DNA of 17,193 bases from Deltaproteobacteria bacterium (GTDB taxonomy: Bacteria; Desulfobacterota; Syntrophia; Syntrophales; UBA5619), in assembly GCA_023487865.1 (NCBI GenBank), contig JAMDBG010000131.1:1-17193 (forward strand). Direction: 5' to 3'. Both the position numbers and the translations under genes were made by a program. This document shows positions 1 through 6,318 of this stretch, one piece after another. The notes below the pieces were generated by a model that was not told the origin of the DNA, did no database searches, and was given only the letters and a program-made list of their open reading frames with translations. How positions within the stretch are numbered: position 1 is the first letter of the stretch; each line of letters opens with the position of its first letter.

Positions 1-87
1 GACCTTCCGCGTGGGGGGTGTGTAAACCGCCTCTGCCTGAAACAGGCAGGGCTTTACCCTGACAAGAACCCCCCTCCCTTATTTTGG
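1..87 (-). other. Start of a structured leftward transcript, class unknown
   Basis: Downstream of the leftward promoter at 94-121 the minus strand has strong folding potential. GGGGGGT (74-68) can pair with ACCCCCC (19-13), closing a domain that contains either CTGCCTG-ttt-CAGGCAG (49-33) or CAGGG/CCCTG (61-47); these two inner hairpins overlap and exclude each other. No ribosome binding site and start codon are visible before the window edge, so this is either a long 5' leader or the 5' end of a small RNA gene. I could not match it to tmRNA, SRP RNA, RNase P RNA or a riboswitch I know. The transcript continues outside the window. Confidence 0.35.
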
Positions 88-93
88 TTGTGG

Positions 94-121
94 TATATAA
101 AATACAAGGCTTGTTTGTCAA
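94..121 (-). promoter_or_regulatory. Sigma70-like promoter reading leftward
   Basis: On the minus strand TTGACA (121-116, a perfect -35) is followed after 16 bp by TATATA (99-94), with an overlapping alternative TATACC at 18 bp. Transcription would start near 85-88. The perfect -35 box and the AT-rich surroundings, unlike the flanking GC-rich DNA, support a strong promoter, of the kind often seen for stable RNA genes. Confidence 0.6.
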
Positions 122-242
122 GCCATTTTGAACACAAATATTTTATCCACCCGGTATCATTAAAAAATCACTAAAGCGCAGCGAATGACAACAATGAAAA
201 TGACGCACACTCGCCGGCGGTCCGGCAATGCTGAAAAAAACC

Positions 243-2390
243 TCACTTGGTCGTGACGGCCCATACGCCGTTCCAATCCCGTGGCGGCTGTTCGATCAGC
301 GAGCGGCATTTCCCGGCATAGGCAAGGGCGGCGCGATCCCGGTCCCCGAGACCGGCGAAAATCGATTCCGCCTTTGCGAACCGGCCCCGATAAAATTCTT
401 CCAGCCCTTCGGCAAAGACCCCGAGATCTTCTTTGCGGGAGGCGTAGTCGGCGGGAAACATCGGCTCATGAATTGTCACGGGTTCCCTGCGCCCGACGAC
501 GGAAACCCGGGAGAGCTCCCGAACGGGATAGGTCCCGGCAAGGAGTTCCAGCGTCGCCTGGGAGATGATGGTATAGGTTCCGAACTGCTTATTGATCCCC
601 TCCAGGCGGGAGGCCAGATTGACCGCGTCGCCGAGCATCGTGTAGTCGAAGCGGGTATGGGATCCCATGTTTCCGACTACAGCCGGGCCGCTGTTGATCC
701 CGATCCGCATCCGGAGATCCTTGCCGATGCGCTCCTTGAAGGCGGGCCTCATCCCGGCCAGTTTCTCCTGGCAGCGCAGGGCCGCCCGGACGCAGCGCTC
801 GGCGTGGTCGGTCTGCTGTAGAGGGGCGTTCCAAAAGGCGATGATCGCGTCCCCTTCATATTTATCGACGGTCCCCCCCTCCTCATGGATGATATCGGTC
901 ATCGCCGAGAGGTAGTCGTTGAGCAGGGTGGTCAAGGCCTCCGGTTCCAGCCCCTCGGAGATGCCCGTAAATCCCTCCAGGTCCGAAAAGAAGATGGAAA
1001 GCAGGCGCCTCTCGCCGCCGAGTTTCAGGCGCTCCGGGTGAAGGATGAGTTCCTCGATCACCGCCGGGCTCAGGTACTGCCTGAATGCATTTTTGATGAA
1101 GTGTTTCTGTCTTCCTTCGGTCGTGTAGTAGATCACGCCGGCGCTGAAGAGCGTGACGGTGACTCCGAGCTCCAGGACGACAAGCGGGAGCCAGAATCCC
1201 GCCCGGTAGGCGGCTGCGGCCAGGAGGACAGGCAGGAGGATGAAGAAGCCATACGCGAGCAGGCTCTTGACGATGCCGGAGACACGCGCGGTCCCGACCC
1301 CGGCCAGAAGCGCCAAAAGGAGGGTCAGTGTCAGGAGAAGCGCGTTCGGCGTCGGTCGGATGAAGTCGTCGGAAAGGATATTGTCCAGCGCTGTCGCATA
1401 AATTTCGACGCCCGGATAGACGCCGGAAACGGGTGTCGGACGCAGATCGAACAGACCCGGCGCGGAGAAACCGAAAAAGACGTATGCGTCCCTGAAGAGA
1501 TCCTCTCCCGGAAGGAGGGACTGCCCGCCTTCCCGGAGACGGAGTTCGCTCTGGATGACGGCCGCGGCGCTGTATGCCTTGTGCGTTCCGGAGGCGCCCC
1601 GGAAGTTCAAAAGGGCGTTTCCTCTGTCGTCGATCGGGATGCGATGGCCTCCCACGGTGAGGGCGCCCCGGACGATTTGCAGCGGCGTGTCCGGCGCGGC
1701 GGCAAGGAAAGCGCCCAACGCCGGCGACGGCACGATCCTGCCGTCAAAAACGCTGAACAGCTTGACACGGCGATAGACATTGTCGGGATCGGGGTTGAGA
1801 TGGGTATCGGCCAGGACCGCACTGTTGGCAGCGACTTCCGGGATGGGAAACACCCCCTGAACGGAGCGGCCTTCCCCGGCGCCGGTTTCCTTTAACCAGG
1901 GGGTGAGGCCGTCAATCCTGAATTTCGGCTCCGGAACGGAAGCGGGCCATTTCTTTTCTGCGCCTGTGGTATCGCTGAGAAAGACGGCGCCGCCAAAGGG
2001 GGGGGTATTCTTTTTTATCGCCTCGCCGAAGGACTGATCGTCGGCAACGCCGTAATTGGAGGGTTCCGTGAACAGGACGTCGAAGAATATGGCTTTCGCC
2101 CCCTGGCGGCGGCAGAAATCGAGAATGACGTTGTAGATCTCCCTCGGCCAGGGCCAGCCCAGGGCGTTTTCCTTCTTGCCCCAGTCAAGGCTGTTCTGAT
2201 CCAGAAAGATGAGGCGTATCCTGTCGGTGGCCGGGCCGGGTTTTGCCAGCAGATTGACCCGCCAGTCCCAGGCCTTTCCCTCCCACGAATCGAGCCATCC
2301 CGGCATCCAGAAGGCGAGCGCCAGGACGAATCCGATACCGCCTGCAACCAGACCCTGCAGCAATTTCTTCAACAGGGGCGACATCGTCAT
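243..2390 (-). CDS. CHASE2-domain class III adenylate/guanylate cyclase
   Basis: A 715-residue membrane nucleotide cyclase. An N-terminal membrane anchor (about 11-30) leads into an extracytoplasmic CHASE2 sensor domain (about 40-340), then a cluster of membrane helices (about 350-425) and a cytoplasmic class III catalytic domain (about 460-640). Visible catalytic residues are the metal-binding aspartates D470 (FFSDLEGFTG) and D514 (KYEGDAI), the transition-state pair N591 and R595 (NLASRLEG), and the purine-specifying pair K510/T584. A Lys/Thr pair is typical of class IIIb adenylate cyclases, so cAMP is the likelier product. The C-terminus (about 655-715) resembles half a TPR unit ending in the DWNGVW segment common in CHASE2 cyclases. 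It is the last gene of a leftward operon, 37 bp after the M48 protease gene. AGGGAGA lies 8 nt before the ATG. The CHASE2 ligand is unknown. Confidence 0.93.
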   Translation of the reverse strand: MTMSPLLKKLLQGLVAGGIGFVLALAFWMPGWLDSWEGKAWDWRVNLLAKPGPATDRIRLIFLDQNSLDWGKKENALGWPWPREIYNVILDFCRRQGAKAIFFDVLFTEPSNYGVADDQSFGEAIKKNTPPFGGAVFLSDTTGAEKKWPASVPEPKFRIDGLTPWLKETGAGEGRSVQGVFPIPEVAANSAVLADTHLNPDPDNVYRRVKLFSVFDGRIVPSPALGAFLAAAPDTPLQIVRGALTVGGHRIPIDDRGNALLNFRGASGTHKAYSAAAVIQSELRLREGGQSLLPGEDLFRDAYVFFGFSAPGLFDLRPTPVSGVYPGVEIYATALDNILSDDFIRPTPNALLLTLTLLLALLAGVGTARVSGIVKSLLAYGFFILLPVLLAAAAYRAGFWLPLVVLELGVTVTLFSAGVIYYTTEGRQKHFIKNAFRQYLSPAVIEELILHPERLKLGGERRLLSIFFSDLEGFTGISEGLEPEALTTLLNDYLSAMTDIIHEEGGTVDKYEGDAIIAFWNAPLQQTDHAERCVRAALRCQEKLAGMRPAFKERIGKDLRMRIGINSGPAVVGNMGSHTRFDYTMLGDAVNLASRLEGINKQFGTYTIISQATLELLAGTYPVRELSRVSVVGRREPVTIHEPMFPADYASRKEDLGVFAEGLEEFYRGRFAKAESIFAGLGDRDRAALAYAGKCRSLIEQPPRDWNGVWAVTTK

Positions 2391-2427
2391 CCGGTGAATC
2401 TCCCTGTCCTATGGCAGACACTTCCGG

Positions 2428-3339
2428 TCATATCTTCCCAAGCGCCTGCAGGAAACGCTTTTGCCGCGGGGCAGGCGCCGGAACCGCGGCGTATGCCAGA
2501 CCTTTTTTTTGAATCTCCTTGATGCGGTCATCGGGCGCCGGATGGGTCTTGGCGAAATCGAGGCCGCCTGCTTTCAGGTTCTTCTTCATCAGCGTGAGCA
2601 TCTCCACCAGCCCGTTGGGATTGTACCCCACTCGCCTGAGGAGCGCCACGGCGGCCTGATCCGCCGCGTATTCCGAAGAGCGGGCATAGCCCTTGTTGAT
2701 CAGAGTGCCGGTGATATCGCTGATCGTGCCGCCGAAGGTCTCCGTAAGGGCGGCGACCTCCCGTGAGCCCACGGTCTTCGCCCCTTCCATCGCGAGGGTG
2801 GTGAGGGCCTCGGTGACCCGCGCCTTCTCGATGGCCTCCATCCCGTGCCGAAACTGGATGTGCCCGATCTCGTGGGCCAGGACCGCCGCAAGGGCGTCCT
2901 CGTTCTTACAGCAGCGCAACAGCCCCCGCGTCACGAAGATAAGGCCGCTCGGCGTAGCGAAGGCGTTGATGTCGTTGGAATCGAGGACGAGGAAATGATA
3001 GCCGCCGAAGATGGCCGGCAGATCCGAAGCCTGGGCGAGGGTCTGGCCGATGACGTTCACGTATTCGTTCGCCGCGCTCTGGTCATAGGCCGGGTATTTG
3101 CCGAGGACGACCGCCCCGACGGTGCGTCCGATATAGTATTCCTGCTCCGGCGTGAATTCCTCGGCGCTCCGTGAAACGGCCTTGGCCGATTTCCGGATGG
3201 ATTCCGCCTGGGATCCGCTGATGACGCCGGCGCCTTGCCCGATCGCCGTTGCCAGCGTGGTGGCGGACTCCATCGTCTGGCAGGATGCCAGCGTCAGGAG
3301 GGAGAAGACCGACAGGGAGATGAAAAGCGACTTCTTCAT
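2428..3339 (-). CDS. M48-family zinc metalloprotease, lipoprotein
   Basis: A 303-residue predicted lipoprotein. The signal peptide ends in a lipobox (LASC, lipidated Cys20), so the protein should be membrane-anchored on the periplasmic side. The M48 peptidase domain covers about 65-275, with the zinc motif HEIGH at 156-160 (E157 catalytic) and the third zinc ligand E223 in SSEYAADQ. The family includes BepA/YfgC and LoiP, which clear or mature outer-membrane proteins, so a role in envelope quality control is the reasonable inference; the substrate is not known. There are no C-terminal TPRs as in BepA; the tail after 275 is short, basic and Pro/Ala-rich. The start ATG overlaps the stop of the upstream SH3 gene (ATGA), with AGGAGG just before it, which indicates translational coupling. 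Confidence 0.93.
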   Translation of the reverse strand: MKKSLFISLSVFSLLTLASCQTMESATTLATAIGQGAGVISGSQAESIRKSAKAVSRSAEEFTPEQEYYIGRTVGAVVLGKYPAYDQSAANEYVNVIGQTLAQASDLPAIFGGYHFLVLDSNDINAFATPSGLIFVTRGLLRCCKNEDALAAVLAHEIGHIQFRHGMEAIEKARVTEALTTLAMEGAKTVGSREVAALTETFGGTISDITGTLINKGYARSSEYAADQAAVALLRRVGYNPNGLVEMLTLMKKNLKAGGLDFAKTHPAPDDRIKEIQKKGLAYAAVPAPAPRQKRFLQALGKI

Positions 3340-3902
3340 TGCACACCTCCTTCCGCGGGCTTCACACTGCCCCGTTTCAGGAAGGCCTGCATCTGCTCGG
3401 GCGAGACCTTGAATTTCTCCATCTTATCCACCCAGGCGTAATCCAGCTTCGGGTTGAGGCTCTTATACTGCTTCTCGACCTCTTCGCTGAATCCCTTTCC
3501 GGCAAGGGCAATCTCGCCGGTCGTCACGCCCTGACCACCTGAGGACGTCGGAGGGAGATCCGCCTTTCCGGCCAGGGCGACTTCACTACCCCCTGCGCCT
3601 GTCTGTGTCACTGCCGTCCCTGCCCGCAGGACGATACTCTTCGTCGTCAGGGCGGAGGTGTGCATCCATCCCTGCACGCCGCGGAGGGCCACCTTTTTCC
3701 AGGCGCCTTTGTCCTGGATGATCTCAACACGGTCGCCGTAAGAGGGCCTGGCAACGATCTCGGCCAGAAAGGAAGGGTTGCTCCGCACCTGCCCTTCCTT
3801 GACTTGGACGCTCATCGTCTTGGGCGGCGCCGCAATCACGGAAAAGACAATGCACAAAGAGACAAACACCGTGACAGCAATAAATCGGCCTGGTCGCATC
3901 AT
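3336..3902 (-). CDS. Secreted SH3-domain protein
   Basis: About 188 residues. A signal peptide (basic MRPGR start, hydrophobic stretch, cleavage near VIAA-PP) is followed by a bacterial SH3-like domain (about 30-95: VKEGQVRSNPS, YGDRVEII, GAWKKVAL, GWMHTSAL). A Gly/Ala/Thr-rich region and a charged C-terminal helix follow. Bacterial SH3 domains usually bind cell-wall or protein partners outside the cytoplasm. Three ATGs in a row (3905, 3902, 3899) follow AAGGAGG at 3915-3909; I chose the middle one because its 6-nt spacing is best, and the signal peptide is intact from any of them. An open frame extends further upstream to 4037 but lacks a signal-like start. This is the first gene of the SH3-M48-cyclase operon. 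Molecular partner unknown. Confidence 0.85.
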   Translation of the reverse strand: MMRPGRFIAVTVFVSLCIVFSVIAAPPKTMSVQVKEGQVRSNPSFLAEIVARPSYGDRVEIIQDKGAWKKVALRGVQGWMHTSALTTKSIVLRAGTAVTQTGAGGSEVALAGKADLPPTSSGGQGVTTGEIALAGKGFSEEVEKQYKSLNPKLDYAWVDKMEKFKVSPEQMQAFLKRGSVKPAEGGVQ

Positions 3903-3941
3903 CATGTACCTCCTTGGGTCGGTGGTCATACCGCCCGAGTC

Positions 3942-3970
3942 ATTTTCACCGACACCGGGATAAATGTCAA
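3942..3970 (-). promoter_or_regulatory. Sigma70-like promoter of the SH3-M48-cyclase operon
   Basis: On the minus strand TTGACA (3970-3965) is followed after exactly 17 bp by GAAAAT (3947-3942, 4 of 6 matches to TATAAT). The start of transcription would be near 3935, about 33 nt before the SH3 gene's start codon, leaving room for the AAGGAGG ribosome site. Confidence 0.55.
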
Positions 3971-4026
3971 GAATTAGACGAAATGACCGAACCGACCTAT
4001 GCCTCTGCGTCACCCGGAGACGCCTG

Positions 4027-4055
4027 TTGACACCCACTGTAAAGCGTGTTAGACG
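4027..4055 (+). promoter_or_regulatory. Promoter of the tRNA pair
   Basis: TTGACA (4027-4032), a 17-bp spacer and a weak TAGACG (4050-4055) lie just upstream of tRNA-Arg. Transcription would start near 4062, leaving a roughly 14-nt 5' leader on the precursor. The -10 is poor, but the perfect -35, the spacing and the position support the call. Confidence 0.5.
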
Positions 4056-4075
4056 AAATGCCGTTCAAACTGTGC

Positions 4076-4152
4076 GCCCCTGTAGCTCAGTAGGATAGAG
4101 CGACGGATTCCTAATCCGCAGGCCCCGCGTTCGAATCGCGGCAGGGGCACCA
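4076..4152 (+). tRNA. tRNA-Arg (anticodon CCT)
   Basis: A full cloverleaf of 77 nt with encoded CCA. The acceptor stem is GCCCCTG/CAGGGGC, the D arm GCTC/GAGC, the anticodon loop TTCCTAA giving CCT (reads AGG), and the T arm CCGCG-TTCGAAT-CGCGG. The anticodon stem has one A-C mismatch at its outermost pair (27-43). It is the first of two tRNA genes in tandem. Confidence 0.95.
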
Positions 4153-4230
4153 GTAATTGAATTAAGAAGAAATCTTTTTCCATCTTGAAAAGAAAATTGG
4201 TTCGTGATAGCTAAATTCACGACCAGACAC

Positions 4231-4304
4231 TGGGGGATCGTTCAATGGTAGGACAACGGACTCTGACTCCGTGAATCGTGGTTCGAATCCACGTCTCCCA
4301 GCCA
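4231..4304 (+). tRNA. tRNA-Gln (anticodon CTG)
   Basis: A 74-nt cloverleaf with encoded CCA. The acceptor stem is TGGGGGA/TCTCCCA with one G-T pair, discriminator G73, the anticodon loop CTCTGAC giving CTG (reads CAG), and the T loop TTCGAAT. It lies 78 bp after tRNA-Arg. The spacer includes a small hairpin, TCGTGA/TCACGA (4202-4222), that could aid processing; no separate promoter is obvious. Confidence 0.96.
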
Positions 4305-4313
4305 AATGAAATC

Positions 4314-4354
4314 AAAAGGGATTTTCCGGTTGACGGTTAATCCCTTTTTCTTTA
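4314..4354 (+). terminator. Rho-independent terminator after the tRNA genes
   Basis: AAAAGGGATT (4314-4323) pairs perfectly with AATCCCTTTT (4339-4348), with a 15-nt loop and a T-rich run continuing to 4354. It sits 10 bp after the CCA end of tRNA-Gln. Confidence 0.8.
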
Positions 4355-4437
4355 CTTTTCCATTCCTCCCCCATCATCTACCCACTTTGGTAAATTCCAT
4401 GTCACTTTTTAAGAAATAGTCTTTCGTGTCCCTTTCA

Positions 4438-4451
4438 TCGATCCAGATCAA
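4438..4451 (+). promoter_or_regulatory. FNR/CRP-family-like box
   Basis: TCGAT-CCAG-ATCAA matches the FNR/DNR-type consensus TTGAT-N4-ATCAA at 9 of 10 defined positions. A TATGAA at 4471-4476 could act as -10, placing the box near -40 of a start at about 4484, as in class II activation. The receiver gene at 4653 is the first gene downstream. Function is inferred from the motif only. Confidence 0.45.
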
Positions 4452-4592
4452 GGAAAGACAGATGCAGGTGTATGAAAAAACCTTCTCCCTATGTATGAAC
4501 TTGTAGGGGAAACCCTTCATTTAATGAGGTCAGGGGGAGACATGCTCTATAAAAGCTGCATGAATATAGGATGTTACCCAGATGAGCGGCAC

Positions 4593-4607
4593 TGGCATAC
4601 TCTTTGC
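4593..4607 (+). promoter_or_regulatory. Sigma54-like -24/-12 promoter
   Basis: TGGCA (4593-4597) and TTGC (4604-4607) reproduce the core of the sigma54 consensus TGGCAC-N5-TTGC, with the GG and GC dinucleotides separated by the required 10 bp. Transcription would start near 4619, about 34 nt before the response-regulator ATG, leaving room for its AAAGGAG ribosome site. No enhancer-binding-protein site was identified with confidence upstream. Confidence 0.5.
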
Positions 4608-4652
4608 CCATACAATGTACAATGCAACCGACCTCGAAAGGAGCGTACAATC

Positions 4653-5015
4653 ATGAAAGTATTGGTCGTTGATGACAATCGGTTATTGGCTGATACCATT
4701 CAGGAAACACTGGAAATTGACGGTCTCGATGTCAGGTCCGCACATGATGGTCAGGATGGATATTCTGCATACCTCCTCTTCAAGCCCGATATCATTATCA
4801 CAGACATCCAGATGCCTCGAAAAACCGGTCCGGAAATGATGCAGAGTATCAGAATCCATAACCCGATGATAAAGACGATTTATATGAGTGGGAACATCGC
4901 CACGTTTGAGCCGTTTCTCATTGAGGAGAAAAAGAGATATCCGGTCAATTATTTTGAAAAACCCTTCTCTTTAAAATCATTGATGCGGGTGGTTATGGAA
5001 CAGGCAGTCAATTAG
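4653..5015 (+). CDS. Stand-alone receiver-domain response regulator
   Basis: 120 residues forming one CheY-like receiver domain and nothing else. The acidic pocket D7/D8, phospho-acceptor D51 (IITDIQMP), the switch residue S79 (YMSGN) and K103 in FEKPF are all present, so phosphorylation should work. With no output domain it must act through protein partners, for example as a phosphorelay intermediate or a chemotaxis/kinase adaptor. No histidine kinase gene lies in the window, so it is an orphan here. The frame is open back to an ATG at 4491, but the receiver fold begins exactly at 4653 and AAAGGAG lies 8 nt before that ATG, so 4653 is the start. Base composition is more AT-rich than the operons on either side. 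Confidence 0.9.
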   Translation: MKVLVVDDNRLLADTIQETLEIDGLDVRSAHDGQDGYSAYLLFKPDIIITDIQMPRKTGPEMMQSIRIHNPMIKTIYMSGNIATFEPFLIEEKKRYPVNYFEKPFSLKSLMRVVMEQAVN

Positions 5016-5118
5016 CATCAAGAACTCAGCGGCAACAGCCATAGAGACATAGATACGCGTCATCCGGCATGGAATCTGTTTTTACATTGTCGTCATCGAT
5101 AATGGAAAGAGGAAAACC

Positions 5119-5322
5119 ATGAATCCAGCGATACCCCTTGATGAAGCATGCGAACGGCCCGGTCGGGTGCAAAACCATACCGTACAAATTTTTTGCACTG
5201 ACCAGACGCGGGGCTCTCTACCCGACAAAGATACATTGTTGTTAATTTTGCATCTTAAGCGAATTCACGAAGAACGGCGAAAATTGCCGGAGAGACACAT
5301 GGGTGAAGAGCTCATCGCATAG
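5119..5322 (+). CDS. Small hypothetical protein (doubtful)
   Basis: A 67-residue open frame with a plausible AGAGG ribosome site 6 nt before its ATG, starting 103 bp after the response regulator and in the same direction. I recognise no family. The protein has no signal peptide or clear membrane segment; its C-terminal half (LHLKRIHEERRKLPERH) is strongly charged and probably helical. The AT-rich surroundings make chance open frames of this size common, so the call rests only on the ribosome site and the otherwise empty space. Confidence 0.3.
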   Translation: MNPAIPLDEACERPGRVQNHTVQIFCTDQTRGSLPDKDTLLLILHLKRIHEERRKLPERHMGEELIA

Positions 5323-5636
5323 CCTCTCAATGAATGGTCGGATCGTGGAGTAATCTCTCCAGAACCACTTCCCTCCAGCTGATCTGCATCTGATATAAAA
5401 CCCATCTTAACAAATTAAAGGCAGTAGAAATCCCCATCTTCACCTTCTCCGGTCATCTATGCACGAAGACTGCAACGCCTAACCTTCAGTAGTTCACCGT
5501 GAACCGAAAATTGCAGCGTTTGGTATTTCATTTAAGGATACATATGTTTACTGTGGGGCCACGTCTTGATTAAAGATGGTACTACTCTTATTTAAAATGT
5601 GGTACATATTCGTAAAACAGATCAGGAGGTATAAAA
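5323..5636 (+). other. Intergenic region upstream of the stress protein gene, with a palindrome
   Basis: 314 bp without a convincing gene. It contains a perfect palindrome, GTTCAC-C-GTGAAC (5492-5504), of the size of a dimeric repressor or activator site. There is also a weak sigma70-like arrangement, TTGATT then 17 bp then TATTTA, starting near 5564. The last bases hold CAGGAGG, the ribosome site of the universal stress protein gene. Confidence 0.4.
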
Positions 5637-6122
5637 ATGATTGACTATCCGAAATATAAGAAAGTACTCTTCTGTACCGATTTTTCTGAAAATTCCGATT
5701 GCGCCTTTGATTACGCCTTCGGCATTGCCAAAAGAGACGAGGGGGAGCTGTATATCCTGCATGTGATTCCTGCGAATAAAGATCGTTACAATTTAGAACG
5801 CTGCCTGACCAAAGTTGAGTTGAACAGAATAAAGGCAACCCTCCAGGAAGATCGTGAAAAGGCGTTCAACGATCGATATCTAAGATACATCAAAGATAAG
5901 ACCAAGGTCCAAATCGTCACCAAATCCGGCCAGGAAGATAAGAAAATCCTCGAGTTCGCCAGGAAGGAAAAAATCGATATTATTGTAATAGGCACACACG
6001 GAAGAACAGGAATAGAACATTTCTTTATTGGCAGCGTAGCCGAAAAAATCATCAGACATAGCCGGATCCCCGTCTTTATCATCCCTCACGGAGAAAAGGC
6101 AGGCCATCTCAAATCCAAGTGA
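5637..6122 (+). CDS. Universal stress protein, UspA family
   Basis: 161 residues covering one complete UspA alpha/beta domain. The N-terminus KKVLFCTDFSENS carries the usual acidic residue (D15) after the first strand. The C-terminal nucleotide-binding motif G-x2-G-x9-G-S is intact (G119, G122, G132, S133), so this is of the ATP-binding rather than the non-binding type. There is no membrane segment or signal peptide. Such proteins typically rise under starvation, oxygen or redox stress and form dimers; the precise role is usually unknown. CAGGAGG lies 8 nt before the ATG. It stands alone, and its AT-rich composition matches the response regulator region rather than the GC-rich operons around it. 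Confidence 0.93.
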   Translation: MIDYPKYKKVLFCTDFSENSDCAFDYAFGIAKRDEGELYILHVIPANKDRYNLERCLTKVELNRIKATLQEDREKAFNDRYLRYIKDKTKVQIVTKSGQEDKKILEFARKEKIDIIVIGTHGRTGIEHFFIGSVAEKIIRHSRIPVFIIPHGEKAGHLKSK

Positions 6123-6146
6123 GAGAAGCCCCGATTGTGGCCTGCC
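6098..6146 (+). terminator. Hairpin spanning the end of the stress protein gene
   Basis: GGCAGGCCA (6098-6106) and TGGCCTGCC (6138-6146) are perfect inverted repeats, with a smaller TCTC/GAGA stem between them; the stop codon lies inside the loop. It is followed by C residues, not a T-run, so it may stabilise the mRNA 3' end or aid factor-dependent termination rather than act as a classic terminator. Confidence 0.35.
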
Positions 6147-6318
6147 CCCCGAAAACCGGTCCAGTTCCTGTGTCAGGATATCGGCAGAGCGGCAGCCTTT
6201 AATATCAAATATTTGCAGATAGAAGAAAACAGGACTCTTGCCTCAAACATGGTATGGAAGAGCGCATGGGTACGGTATCCATCCCGTCAATGATAGAGTG
6301 CCCTCTGGTGAGTTTTTT

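Noticed and set aside
885..1895. A 336-codon plus-strand frame inside the cyclase gene
   Set aside because: Antisense to conserved CHASE2 and cyclase coding sequence, charged low-complexity product, no ribosome site or domain.
4076..4304. A tRNA attachment-site duplication marking an integrated element
   Set aside because: I looked for a downstream repeat of either tRNA 3' end and saw none within the window, and no integrase gene is present.
4491..4652. A 54-residue N-terminal extension of the response regulator
   Set aside because: No ribosome site at 4491, the receiver fold begins exactly at the 4653 ATG with a good ribosome site, and the extension covers the promoter-like elements.
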